From: Leishmania mexicana MHOM/GT/2001/U1103
Lineage: Eukaryota > Euglenozoa > Kinetoplastea > Trypanosomatida > Trypanosomatidae
Assembly: GCF_000234665.1 (NCBI RefSeq)
Contig: NC_018330.1
Span: 679,274 to 743,273, forward strand
Reading direction: 5' to 3'
DNA: 64,000 bases
The notes below the pieces were generated by a model. The model saw only the letters and a program-made list of their open reading frames with translations. It searched no databases and was not told the origin of the DNA. The position numbers and the translations under genes are program-made. This document shows, piece after piece, positions 30,876-41,754 of this stretch. Every line of letters begins with the position of its first letter. The stretch's first letter is position 1.

Positions 30876-32855
30876 TAGCCCCCTCTCCCTCCGCATTACG
30901 CGACACCACATGTGATGCATCACGTGCACGTCTTTCCTCCGCTTGGTTGTGAAGTGTTCGGTTGGTCGCGGGCGGTAGAAAACCCGACCGTATGTATGTG
31001 CTTCAGTTATTACGATTATTATTTTTCTGTTTCTCTTCTTGCCACGGTTTGTGGCATCTTGTGGTGTGTGTGGGCTTCGCGCTGTCTCATGAGGACGGCA
31101 CACGGGCACCCCCTCCCTCCCTCCCTGCCACCCGCACCTGGACTCGCGGCCGACTTTTTCTTTTGCTGCGCTGTCTTTTCATTTTCGTAGCAACACCCCA
31201 AATACCCCATATAGGCACACGTGTCTCCCCTCACACATGCCACAGCTGTGTAGCCGCATCTACTACAGTCTGTTGCCCTCTACCCCCCCCCCCCCCTCCT
31301 CCCTTCTCGCCTTCCGTGCGCAGACGCGACGGCAGGGCGAGGGACGCAGATAAAGTGGTGTGCACGTGGAAGTGTATATGGCCTTGCCTCGTAGAGGGGA
31401 GCTGCATCAGCCGTATTAGCGTGTCTCGGCCGCTTTCCCCGTTTTTTCCTTTGTTGCGTTTTTCTTTTTCCGACAAGAGTGTAGCGTGCGCCGCCTCTTC
31501 GTTTCATTGAAGCCCCCCCCCCCTCCCTCCCCCATCCATCCCTCCCGTGCGCGCTTGTGTAGCAGCTGCGGGGGGTGGGAGTGGGGCGAGGTGCGTGGCT
31601 CCTCAGCCCTCTTTTTGTGTGCTTCTCTTGACATCGGCGCGTGGGTTAGAGCGCACGCTTTCGTTTCATATTTTTTTTTTGGTTTGTACGGTACACACTT
31701 CTGTGCCGCTGGTGTTGATGTGTGTGTGTGCTGGTGCTGGTGTTGGTGCTGGTGTCATACCTACCCCCCTCCACCCATTCCTCCTGCTCTGATTTTTTTT
31801 GCTTTGCTTTCCGCAGTCCTTCGTCCGGAATCGCTCACGAACTTGCGTTTCGCGGAATGAAGCGGGGTAGGCACGCAGTGCGCGCAGCAGAGAGTTAGGG
31901 GGAGGGGGAGAGGCATCGTGCTCTCGATGGGTGATGTCAATGTGTAACTTTCCACGTCTTCAGCATATGGAAGCGATTCTAGTCCACCTCTCAAGAGAAA
32001 ATGAAGGAGATGACGGTGGGCCACTCCTCCCTCCCCCCTCCAATACAAGGGCCGAGCTCTACAGGGGACCCGCGGTACACAAAACGGACCATGCATGCAA
32101 GCGGAGAGGGCGGATCGAGGCTGTCCTATGTGCGCTACATCTTTCTAGTCTTTCCGTCTATTATTCTGTATATCTCGGCGTGCCGTGTAGTCATTGGTAG
32201 ATCGAGTTCACCTCGAGCGTTGCCTTTCATGTCTGTCTAGTCAAGCGGAGACCTTTTGAACCCCCCTCAACGGTATCCTGCACTCGTGTCTCGCAAGCGC
32301 GATTGCTGTGCGACGCGGTGCAGTCGTTCCCTCTTTTATTTTGTCGTTCCTCTTCCACTGCCACCGTTCCCGTCCATGCGCCAGTCTCTCTCCTACTCTC
32401 TCTCCACCAACTCCTCTCTTCCCTTCACCACCACCACCACTGTCACGGCCATCATCCATCTCTAACCTCTTGTCGTGGTGACTGCATCACTGCGCACAAC
32501 TGCCCACGCAGGTGTACCCACACTCGTGTCTGTTTTCTTTTTTTCCGTGTGTACCTTCCGGTTTTCCTCCTCCTGCGGCGGTATAACGCCTCCCTCTCCC
32601 TCTTGGTCTCCTGTGGCGCACATCTCCTCTGGACGTCGCACCACCTACACAAAATTTGTTTTCTGGTTACGGGGGAGCTCCAACCGTCGTATTGCACGTC
32701 CCCCACACACACGCCCACGCTCAGGTCGCTGGATCGTCTGCGGTCATTTTCTATCACCGTCATCATCGCCAGGCTCCCCTGTTTAAGGCGAGGGGAAGGA
32801 AAGCAAGGAATACGCACCACGCACCCCCCGTGACGCACAACCGAATCGAAAAAAA
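30876..32855. other. Intergenic region, about 2.0 kb
   Basis: No supported gene. It contains poly-C near 31287-31297 and 31514-31523, TG-rich microsatellites and several CT-rich tracts. A pyrimidine-rich stretch ending catcgccag gives a probable SL acceptor AG at 32771-32772, leaving an 83-nt leader without an upstream ATG for the next gene. Confidence 0.5.
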
Positions 32856-35261
32856 ATGTCTGAAATCTCATTCACCGAGGTAAGCCTTCGCGAGGCGCCG
32901 CTCACGTCGGGGGCGACCCCGTCCAGCATCGTGGTGCTGGGCTGCCGTACCGACCTGCGCGTTGGCGACTACGTTGGCTTCCAGCGCATCTCGCCATGCA
33001 AGGAGTGGATGCTGTCCCTCGGCAAGGTAGTCGCCTTACCGACGGCGCTCACCCTCAAGGTCGCCCACTTCGACGCGGTTAATGAGACCACGGTGACGCA
33101 GGACCCCATCTCCGAGCAGATGGTTTGCCGGAAGGCTGAGGAGGAAGGTAAGATGCCCGTTTGGCGCAACCGCGAGGCGCTGCGGGAGAACCTCGCCCAG
33201 CTGTCCGAAAAGGAGAGGGCCGCGACGCAGCGCCTCCTCGCCGCGCGCGACCAGACAGTGACGCGTCAGATGGCCACCGGCGATAAAGTGACGGAGTCGC
33301 TGGAGAATCTTGACAATGCCCGTCGCTGTCTCCGCGAGGCTCCGGTCAAGGATTGGAGCGCGCTGCGCAAGTCTTACCTCCCATCCGTCGAGATGATCGG
33401 CGTGATGCGCTCTGTGATGCTCATCCTCTACGAAGACAGCGTCACTATGTGGGAGAGCATCCGGGAGGTGATGAACCGTCAGGATTTTATGGAGCGCATA
33501 TTGAGCTGGGACTGCACTGTCACCCCCATGTCGCTCTCGCGCCGTAAGAGGGTTGTTGCGCTGTGCGCCGGCAAGGATGTGGAGGGCACTCATCCGAAGA
33601 AGCGCAATCGCTCAGGCACCCGCTCCCGGTCCCCGTCCCACCGACTCCTAGTCGCAGCGAAGAGCGCAGACCCGAGCAACGTGTCCATCCTCGATCAGAG
33701 TCTTCGCGCCTGGATCAACGCGCAGCTCATCTGCTCTGAGGCCGCTCGCGCGCAGGAGATGGTGATCAACAGCTGCTTCGCCGAGCAGCAGGAGCAGCGT
33801 GTGCTGCTGCGCGAGATCAACGACATGCGTGTGAGCATTTCTGCCTTAGAGGTGCAGATGCTGGAGCTGAAGAATGCCATTCTCGGCATCGATAACGCGC
33901 CGAAGCCGATCATGCCGCTCGACGCGTACCCGACCAACACAGTCTTCTACAAGCGCTCCTGTGCCGGTGCTGGGGACCGCCTTGTGCAGGAGATCATTCT
34001 GCGCGAGGCCGTCGTTCACAACTTCGGCCCCCTGTCTGGGGAGGATGCGGAGGGCTACGTCCGCCTGGACCCCACCCAAGTGGCGTGCCTGCGCGACGCT
34101 GTCATCAGTGCCAACGTGCGCCACGACGCGGAAGAGATGGAGGAGCTGCTGATCCGAAAGGAGCGCGAAGAGCAGGAGATGGCCGAGCTCAGGGGGCGCA
34201 TCGAGCAGCTGCGCGCTAAACTGTCGCTCACAGCGGAAGAAGAGGAAGAGCTGACGCAGTTGGAGAAGCTCCTTGCCGATGCCGAGCGCCGCCACCACGC
34301 AACGTTGACCCGCATTGCCGAACTGTACGCCTGCGGCCGCGGCGCACGCGAGATCACGCTGGCCATCAAGCGTCCCGAGTTCCACTACACCCGTCTGCAC
34401 TGCAAGATGTCTGGTGACTGGGAGATGATCCTCAGCGACTCGGAGCGCTACAGCGAGATGATCACCGCCTTCTGCGACGACGTGTCGACCTTGCTAAACA
34501 TCCCTGCGAGCTACGTGCTCGACATTGATGCCTGCTGTGGCTCTCTGCTGATCGACTTTACCGTCAAGCACAACGGCGACCTCGATGATGATCAGCTTCA
34601 GGATCTTATCAACAAGGGCTGCTTTTCTGCCCTCTGCATGTTCTACGAGAAGGTTACGTTTAAGAAGACGTCGCCTCTCAACACGAGCCAGCAGCAGCTG
34701 ACGTACGATATGGACCAGCGCCTCAATGGCCCGGCGCCGATCTCCGGCATGGGCATCTTGCAGATTCTGGCAGACTACTACAACGCCGACGGCACACTTG
34801 ACGAGGAGTTCAGTGACGAGGTGAGGGCGCACCCGGACTACCGCAAGGCCTTCATCACGATTCCGCCTCTCCGAGAGGACTACGACGACGCGGTTGTGCG
34901 CGGCCCCTATGAGCAGCACGCCGAGGATTACGGCGAGGCGCTGGGCACGGCGGTGCCGATGAGGATCATTGCGCCGTCGGTGGGGGGTGACCGGAACAAG
35001 GAGGAGGATGGGTCTGTCGGCGCGACACAGATGAGTATAGGCCTTACCGACACGGCGGACGCTGCGCACGATATGACGGAGTCGGCGCCAACGACGGAGG
35101 TGTACAACCGCAACATGAATGGGACCGACAATGTGCAACGCGCTGTAGATGCCGGCGCTCCTGCCGTCTCTGCCCCCCCTGAGAAGTTGGGGGAACGCAA
35201 AGCCTCCAGCACGGACGCGGGCCGCCTTTCCCATTCATCCGAAATGTCTAGGATGGATTAG
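32856..35261 (+). CDS. Dynein-stalk-like protein with one FAZ1-like domain (paralogue of the giant protein)
   Basis: A protein of 801 aa. It shares the whole N-terminal plan of the upstream giant protein: an N-terminal GDYVGF/GDFVAI segment, a coiled coil (about 95-165), a dynein microtubule-binding-domain-like stretch (about 165-298; LRKSYLPSVEMIGVMRSVML, MW, ILSWDCTVTPMSLSRRKR), a second coiled coil (about 298-350), and an HNFGPL/EDAEGYVR segment (about 385-415). An RS-rich insert (RSGTRSRSPSHR, near 250) interrupts the stalk-like part. A long acidic coiled coil (about 422-486) leads to a single FAZ1-like domain (about 513-605) with GDW, FCDDVSTLLNIP and GSLLIDF. The last 195 residues look disordered. 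The start is the first ATG after a clear splice acceptor. The frame continues for 69 codons after the TAG stop. A microtubule-associated structural role is inferred. Confidence 0.8.
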   Translation: MSEISFTEVSLREAPLTSGATPSSIVVLGCRTDLRVGDYVGFQRISPCKEWMLSLGKVVALPTALTLKVAHFDAVNETTVTQDPISEQMVCRKAEEEGKMPVWRNREALRENLAQLSEKERAATQRLLAARDQTVTRQMATGDKVTESLENLDNARRCLREAPVKDWSALRKSYLPSVEMIGVMRSVMLILYEDSVTMWESIREVMNRQDFMERILSWDCTVTPMSLSRRKRVVALCAGKDVEGTHPKKRNRSGTRSRSPSHRLLVAAKSADPSNVSILDQSLRAWINAQLICSEAARAQEMVINSCFAEQQEQRVLLREINDMRVSISALEVQMLELKNAILGIDNAPKPIMPLDAYPTNTVFYKRSCAGAGDRLVQEIILREAVVHNFGPLSGEDAEGYVRLDPTQVACLRDAVISANVRHDAEEMEELLIRKEREEQEMAELRGRIEQLRAKLSLTAEEEEELTQLEKLLADAERRHHATLTRIAELYACGRGAREITLAIKRPEFHYTRLHCKMSGDWEMILSDSERYSEMITAFCDDVSTLLNIPASYVLDIDACCGSLLIDFTVKHNGDLDDDQLQDLINKGCFSALCMFYEKVTFKKTSPLNTSQQQLTYDMDQRLNGPAPISGMGILQILADYYNADGTLDEEFSDEVRAHPDYRKAFITIPPLREDYDDAVVRGPYEQHAEDYGEALGTAVPMRIIAPSVGGDRNKEEDGSVGATQMSIGLTDTADAAHDMTESAPTTEVYNRNMNGTDNVQRAVDAGAPAVSAPPEKLGERKASSTDAGRLSHSSEMSRMD

Positions 35262-35471
35262 TTGTGGCTGAAGCTCGGCTCTGGTGCCGCCGCCGCTGCA
35301 GCGGCGGGGTGGGCTAGTTCGTGCGAGGCTGCCGAAAATGAGGTAGCGTCTGTGCACTTCAGCACGAAGGCATCTTCTGCCGTGACCGTGTCTTCGTCGT
35401 TGTCCGCGTCAAGGAAGTTTTTTCAAGGCGTTTTCGAAGAAGGCCACACCCTAGGAACACGTTGCGGATGA
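35262..35471 (+). other. In-frame open reading frame directly after the stop codon
   Basis: After the TAG at 35259-35261 the same frame stays open for 69 codons to the TGA at 35469-35471. It begins LWLKLGSG, has an Ala run, then ordinary coding-like composition without simple repeats. It could be a former C-terminus cut off by a recent stop, a readthrough extension, or chance. Confidence 0.3.
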
Positions 35472-36424
35472 ACCCTAGCCATCATACAGAGACGTACGAA
35501 TGGAAAGCAAGAAGCAGCAGCGCTCGAGAGGCTGCAGTAGTGCGGGACGGTCAGCGTCGGCACGACTGACCAGTGCGCGCGAGGGAACGTCCGTTTTGAT
35601 GTCTTATCGCCAACTTGTTCTTTTCCATTCGATTCGCTGTGCCTGTTGTGAGGGATGGTGTGCGTGTGTATGCCTGCTGGTCTGCCTCTGCCCATGCGCG
35701 CCTTCGTCCCTCCCCCTCTCTCTATATCTGTCTGCCTGTGATTGGCGTGCGTGTGTGCGTGTGTGTGTTGTGTGCGTTGTCTTGTATTATTTTTATATAT
35801 TTTGTATTACGTTTATATAGCTTCCACCTCTCTCCTGTATCGGTGATTTCACTTCTCTCCTCCCCTTTCCCCTCTCCTCCTCCTCTTTTGTTGTTGTTGT
35901 TGTCTCGTCGATGCCTCGCGTGAGCCTTTGTCGCTCTCCTTTTTCTGTTTGTCCATCTCGCACGGTCGGTGCTGTGTGTCCTCTGTCTCCTTCCCTCCCT
36001 CCTGCTTGTGGGGAGAACCCACCCACCCCACGCGCCACACGAAAGAGGAGGGGGAGGGGAGGGGCACACGCACACACACACACACACACGAGCCCTGTAT
36101 CAGCACATTTTTGACCCCCCTCCCCCTCCTCCTTTTTTTCCCGTTTGTTTTCTCCTTTACTCCACACGCACCTATTTTTTTCTTTCATGTTTTCCCGGAC
36201 TTTAGACGGTAGCATTGTCTTTGCCGATGAGCGCACACGGACGCTCGTGGGACTGTCGTCGTCCGTCTTTTAGTGGTGTTGCCGTCGTGACGGTCATGGC
36301 GAGGCCCCTCCTTCGCCTCTTACCTCCCTACCCTTCTCCCTCTATCTGTACCCGTACACTTGCCTGTTGGCGAAACTACGTTTTTTTTGTTTCTTGTGAT
36401 TGTTGTTGCTTCGGTGGCGTCCTT

Positions 36425-37090
36425 CCTCTCCGATAATGCCGGCCACCTCACCGTGGGATCGGGGTCCAGCGGCCACTCTGTGGGGGAGACCGGGAAACGG
36501 CAGCCCCGCCCTCGAGTACTGGCTGCGGACTCTTGGTGTCGGCGGACAGGTCTGAACTGGGGCTGCGCCAAAGAGCACTGCGACCATGATTTCGTGTGTG
36601 CCATCTCACTCCGAGCTGCGCCGACGATCCAACCAATGTACGCGTCCATCTTGCTGATATGATTTTGTAAGTAGTGCTCTGATTGCGCACAGCTCACCCG
36701 GCGCCGCACGGGTTTCCTCCATCGGATGCCCCCGATTCATATCGACAAGCTATGAATTTTTTGTGGGCAGGCGCATGTCTATTCACTGGCCCCTTATGCT
36801 TGGGCACACCCACTCTTGTCAGAGGCGTGCGGATGCAGGCGAGGATGGAAGGCTCCTCCTGCTTCCACAGACTCATAGCAGCGTCCCACTTGTCGCGACA
36901 CGTGGGGGGAGGCCATCCAGACACGTCCCCGGGGCAACGACGGAAGTGGCAGATGCAGGCAGTGGGCGGCCCCTCTTCCCCCGACGACACCACCGTCCTG
37001 GGACAGGCCCCGGGATGCAGAAGTGTGAGCACTGCGCGCTGGGGCTGCCATCCACAGCTGACATGTGCCACGTCCAAAAAAAAAGAAGCC
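36425..37090 (+). mobile_element. Putative SIDER-type degenerate retroposon
   Basis: The left end carries a motif with gccggccacctcaccgtgg followed by gggtccagcggccactctg, which resembles the 5' signature shared by Leishmania SIDER elements and their ingi/L1Tc-like ancestors. About 640 bp downstream an A run (ccacgtccaaaaaaaaa, near 37068-37082) looks like a retroposon tail. The length fits SIDERs (about 550-700 bp), as does a position in a 3' region. No coding capacity is apparent. The signature was matched from memory, so the call is tentative, and no target-site duplication was found. Confidence 0.45.
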
Positions 37091-37760
37091 AGGCAGAGCT
37101 CCAAAGAGCACGGGCGATGGACGGAAAAGGCGCGAAGCGATTCACACCGGTCAATCTCATTCTGCGTGTGTGCGAGGCATGCGGCATCTCCTACATCCGA
37201 CCAGGTCTGCACGGACGCCGCACAGATGCCAGAAGCATGACCAGAGCACCCCGAGTTGCACCATCGAGTCCTTCAGACTCCAGTGTGGAGAGTCTCCACG
37301 TCATACTACGGGATGCCACGGCTTGAAGCGGCGGGGAAAGAGGCATGGCATACAGGCAGGGTGTAAGGGGTTTCAGAGGGCCCTGACCTGAGTCTGGCCG
37401 ACCGCCTCCCTGAGCTCATTCGGCATTCACCTGGGCCACGCCCTGCTGCCTCCACGACAGACACCACCGTCTCCACTATCAAGCAGGGCCCTGAAGGCGT
37501 CCCGCCTGGACCGCGGCATGCAGTCCACCCGGGTCTCCGTGTGGCGCCGATCGCGCGGCACGCTTCGGAAGAAGGGCCGAGGAAGGAGACACAGGGAGCG
37601 TGTTAGAAGCATGACCCGATTCGGCAGCAGGCGATTTGTCCCAGGCGACCCGGGTGTAGCCGCAGGGGAGCGCCGGTAGATGAGCTGTGACTGTGTGCGT
37701 CTATTAGCTGGCGAGCTCGTGGGAGAATGACACGCTTGAGGAAACACAGATACTTACATG
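37091..37760. mobile_element. Possible second degenerate retroposon-like segment
   Basis: This stretch continues the non-repetitive, atypical sequence right of the A run, with no microsatellites until 37760. It contains no gene. It may be a second degenerate element or the remainder of a larger one. No diagnostic end was recognised. Confidence 0.25.
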
Positions 37761-38246
37761 TATATGTATATATCGAGTAGCGTCCCGTTCCCACCTTTTA
37801 CCCGCCGTTTCGCAATGAGTTGAAGGAAATGGCTATCATCACGAGAATGCCTTCCCCCCTCCCTCTCGCTTGCTGTTGTACTACGCATTGTTCGTCTATT
37901 GCTCTTTGTCTCTGTGTGTGTGTGTGGGTGCCTGTCATCCTCTCTCTACATTGTTCGCCGTACATCCGAGTCTGCGCATGCGTGCTGCATGATGATGCGC
38001 AGGCCATGTTTTCACTACATCGTCGTCGACCCTCTCTCTCCCTCCACACACTCTTTATAAGTCCGTCTGTAGGAGGGAATGTCTTTGTGTTGGCGCGCAG
38101 CAGCAGCGTGGACACAGCCCACAGGCTGTGATGGCAGGTGTGTGTGTGTGGGTGGGTGTGTTTCTTTGTTTCTCGGTGTGTGTGTATGTGTGCTTTCCTT
38201 TCCTGTACCGCCTGTCACGAAGGCCCCCCCTTCCCCTCTCCTCTCT

Positions 38247-38310
38247 TCTGTGTCTGTGTCTGTGTCTGTGTCTGTGTCTGTGTCTGTGTCTGTGTGTGTG
38301 TGGGGAGGGG
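38247..38310. repeat. (TGTGTC)n hexanucleotide repeat
   Basis: About eight TGTGTC units run into (TG)n. It lies in the gap upstream of SCO1. Confidence 0.85.
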
Positions 38311-39274
38311 AATGGAGAGGGGACGCCTTGCTCTGTCGCCATCTCTACTATTTACTTTCTTATGCCTGTTTCTCTCTGTGTCTGTGTGTCTGTGTGTGCG
38401 TCTCTCTCCCTACACGTCCGGCATCCCTCAATTTTTTTTGTTTTGTTCGACCCTCACGAGCTGCACGTGTCGAAAATAGAAACAAAGAGGAGGCGGTCGA
38501 TGGGCTGCCTGCGCGTTTTTCTTCTGCCCACCGTACCGCCAACCACGTACACATCAGCAGTGAGCGACCTCGACGAGACGCAGTGGGAAGAGTTCGCGCG
38601 GGAAAGGGAGAGGAGAGGAAAGGAGAGGAGAGAGAGGAGAGTGCAATGATGCAGGTGTCCGTGTTTGTTTGTGTGACGATCCTGGGCACCTAACTCTCTC
38701 TTGCCCCCCTCCCCCAAGTGCCTGCCTTCTCCCCCTCGCCTTCCCCTCCCCTCCCCCACTTGAATATGCGGAGTGTCGAGAGGATTGCACACGATGGGCA
38801 TATGGGCTGTGTGTAGTTGTTTTCCTCTTTAGCGGTTTCCTGTCACTGGTGTGGTGTCATTGTTTGGGTCCAGTTTTGTTTGCCCTCTCATTTCGCCGTC
38901 GGGGTGCGTTCCTTCTTGAGGGTGTCTGGCAAACACGTATACGGCACGGCACGCACATGCTTTTTTTTGTCCTCAACGCCATCAATCACGACGGCGTCGA
39001 CCTCGCCCCTCACGTCCGACTGCCATGCGTGCAGCGTGTACTCTCCGCAGAATAGAAGTTGTATTCCGCCCCCTTCCCTTGTGTAGGCACGGGTGTTGCC
39101 AGTATCTATATATATATATACATTCACGCATATTGTAAATATGTATAGGTAGGTATATATATATATGCGTGTGTGCGTGCATACGTGTGTGTGTGCGTGG
39201 TGATGCGCTCTCTCTCTTGCTTTGTTTGGTTGTTTCGGGTGGTCCTCGTCTGTTTTGAACACACACGTCATACA

Positions 39275-39313
<39 letters not shown>
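39275..39313. repeat. (CA)n microsatellite
   Basis: Nearly twenty uninterrupted CA units. (TA)-rich tracts lie just upstream at 39106-39170. Confidence 0.9.
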
Positions 39314-39315
<2 letters not shown>

Positions 39316-40506
39316 GTGCACGCGCTGCGAAACCGTGAGTCCCCCAACAAGTTTCTTCGGCTTGATATCCCCCCTCCTCCCTCTCCCCCTCGAAGAAGAA
39401 AACGAAAATAAAACACAGGAAAAGTTATGCCGACCAAAAAAAACAACAACAGCAAGCAAGCAAGCAAGCAAAGGAAACAGAGCACATAAAAGGCCCACAA
39501 CGCGTTCCGGGGCGTTGTAGATCAGCGGCCCGCACTATGCGCACATGTACTTGTCTTTTTTTCCGTTTTTTTTTGTGTAAATTTTGGTTGCCCGTTAGCA
39601 GGGGGAGGAAGAAAAGAGCGGCCAGTGCGGCTCACAGGGGTGAGTGAGGGGGGGGGGACGAGGAACAGGCGGAGCCTTCTCTCTCTGTTTCTCCTTCTCG
39701 TGGTGACATCGACGAAATGTGCAAGAGACGATGTCGCGAAAGGTTGTGCTGGGAGAGAGGGGGGGGGGCTCAGGGCGGGGAGGGGAAGACCCAGACTTTG
39801 GTTGTCCTGTTTCGATGACCGCACGCGATTGCCATCACGTGTGCGGGCCTTGAAGGCACCTCTGCAACTCCCCTCCCCTTACGCCCCACTCCGCTACCAG
39901 AGACTTCGATGGCTTTATCCCCGTCCCTCACTCTTGCTAGGCCACCACGTCAGCTTTGATGGGCATCAGCCTCCCATTTTACACCCCCTCCCTCTTCCTC
40001 GTCACCGAGGCGCAGGTGGGGATGTATACACATGCAAACACAAGCGAAAGAAGAGAAGATGCAATCGTGCTCTTCTCGGTGTTCGTGTTGTCATCCGCAG
40101 CGGTGCAGTTTATCGAGCTTCAGCTCTACTCTTCTATCCCATTGTCGGCTCTGTTTTCTGTTGACGTCTTCGCGCGTGTGCGCATGCGCCACTGCATCAA
40201 CGAAGTATTCGGAGGGAGGGAGGGGGCAGCGACTCACACTACGGTGCCTCCTTTCGAAGTTATTTTTGCTGCTGCTTCTGCTGCAGCAACGGCTGCGGCT
40301 CACTCTTTCCCTCTCTCTGTCACGGCGCCGGGTGGGCGTAATTCGCTTACTCCACTTCGCCCATCATCACAGAACCGTCCGACAACTAACGAGGAGATAA
40401 ACAACACATAAAGCGCACACGATCACCGTCATTACTGCCATCATCTCTGCCACCGCCTCATAAGCAAAGCCAAGCACAGCACACCCGAAGGAGCAGACTA
40501 GGCCAC

Positions 40507-41754
40507 ATGCTCACTCGGCGGCTTATCACGCAGCGCCGCCTTGGCAAGACGTGCCATGTGGGGCTCGTCGTGCTCGCCGGCGCTCGCTCCACACACAACA
40601 AGGGTATCGGCTCCCCGACCACTGCTCTCCGGTGTGTCTTGAGTCGCTACAACGTGTGTCGTGTCCCCATCGTGACCGCTTCGTCAACACAGTCGGGTGC
40701 GACCTTTAGCCGTGCCTTGTCTGGAAGCTGGCGGTACGCCTCCAACACCGCCCGCAGCGGCGGCAAGGACATCGACATTGTGGACCAGGAGAAACCGGTT
40801 CACATCCGCGTTGCAGAGCAGAGGGACAGCCAAATTTACACGTACAGCGAGTACGTCGAAAAGCACGAGCTCGAGGAGCGAGCAGGGCGGACGATGAGCG
40901 AGGCCGTGGATGAGATGCGCGACAACCCTGTGTGGATGCTGTGGGCGCTGGGATTCCTGGCGCTCGGTGTGGTGACCGTTGTCGTATCGATTCGGATTCG
41001 CCGGGAGCAGATGCGTTTTGACCCGAAGCTGCGCGCGGTGAAATCCTTCGACAGCCCAGAGGGGCCCAGCATTGGTGGGCCGTTTAGCTTGGTCGACGTC
41101 AAGACGGGAAAGCGTGTCACGGATGTGGACATGAAGGGTAAGTGGCTGTACATCTACTTTGGGTTCACGAACTGCCCTGATGTGTGCCCGGAGGAGATGG
41201 CAAAGATGGCCCGCGTCATCAAACACCTCGACAAGAAGGTTGGAAAGGACTACTGGCAGCCCATCTTCATCTCCCTCGACCCGAAGCGCGACACGCCGGC
41301 GAAGATACGCGAGTACCTGAGCGACTTCTCGCCACGCATCATGGGCCTGGTGGGGACGCAGGCCGAGGTCGAGGAGGCGGCTCGGCAGTACCGCGTCTAC
41401 TTCGCCATCCCAGATGAGGAGGCCATGTCTGAGGACGACTACCTAGTGGACCATTCCATCATCATGTACCTCATTGACCCCGAGGGGCGCTTCTCCGACT
41501 ACACCACGAAGGAGTTCCAGTGGTTTGAGAGCTACAGCAAGCTGCTGCGCCGCATGATGGACTACGAGCGGCATAGGGCGACTGTGGAGCAGCAGCGTGC
41601 GCAGCGCGGTGAGGCACCGCTGGCAGATGGAGAGGCACCTGCCAACTTGGAGATTGCGAATTTGGCGTCGATGCTCGACAACGCGGAAGCCAAGGCGATG
41701 CAGGAGGATGCGCTGCGGAATCAGCCGAAGGGTTTGTCGTCGCTTCGATCTTGA
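40507..41754 (+). CDS. SCO1: SCO1/SCO2 copper chaperone for cytochrome c oxidase
   Basis: A protein of 415 aa. SCO proteins sit in the mitochondrial inner membrane and deliver copper to the CuA site of cytochrome oxidase subunit II. The N-terminus (MLTRRLITQRRLGK) is Arg-rich and fits a mitochondrial presequence. One membrane helix lies at about 142-163 (VWMLWALGFLALGVVTVVVS). The thioredoxin-like domain follows, with FGFTNCPDVCPEEM holding the copper-binding Cys223 and Cys227, the FISLDPKRDTPAKI segment, and the third ligand His316 in VDHSIIMYLIDPEG. All three ligands are present. The C-terminus extends about 70 residues beyond the usual domain with Glu/Ala/Arg-rich sequence. The start is the first ATG after the predicted acceptor. 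Its neighbours are unrelated in function. Confidence 0.93.
   Translation: MLTRRLITQRRLGKTCHVGLVVLAGARSTHNKGIGSPTTALRCVLSRYNVCRVPIVTASSTQSGATFSRALSGSWRYASNTARSGGKDIDIVDQEKPVHIRVAEQRDSQIYTYSEYVEKHELEERAGRTMSEAVDEMRDNPVWMLWALGFLALGVVTVVVSIRIRREQMRFDPKLRAVKSFDSPEGPSIGGPFSLVDVKTGKRVTDVDMKGKWLYIYFGFTNCPDVCPEEMAKMARVIKHLDKKVGKDYWQPIFISLDPKRDTPAKIREYLSDFSPRIMGLVGTQAEVEEAARQYRVYFAIPDEEAMSEDDYLVDHSIIMYLIDPEGRFSDYTTKEFQWFESYSKLLRRMMDYERHRATVEQQRAQRGEAPLADGEAPANLEIANLASMLDNAEAKAMQEDALRNQPKGLSSLRS

Larger units (their letters stand above)
35472..40506. other. Long gene-poor region, 5.0 kb
   Basis: No confident protein gene. The block 36.42-37.76 kb is non-repetitive and differs from the rest (listed as retroposon-like). 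Otherwise there are microsatellites, poly-T, poly-C and CT tracts. A frame at 39959-40411 (MGISLPFYTPSLFLVTEAQV) is hydrophobic but ends inside the leader of the next gene and is not supported. The probable SL acceptor for SCO1 is the AG at 40371-40372, after a pyrimidine-rich stretch. Confidence 0.5.

Noticed and set aside
36694..37212. Minus-strand frame of 172 codons in the retroposon-like island
   Set aside because: It was considered as a remnant reverse-transcriptase-element protein, but no catalytic motif such as YxDD or an endonuclease signature is visible, and the inferred element orientation is the + strand.
39625..40164. + strand frame of 179 codons
   Set aside because: It has no ATG at its beginning, is Arg/Pro/Leu-rich and matches nothing recognised.
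39959..40411. Hydrophobic + strand frame of 150 codons before SCO1
   Set aside because: It spans the pyrimidine tract and the splice acceptor of the SCO1 gene, and its C-terminal part is Ala/Thr/Pro low complexity.
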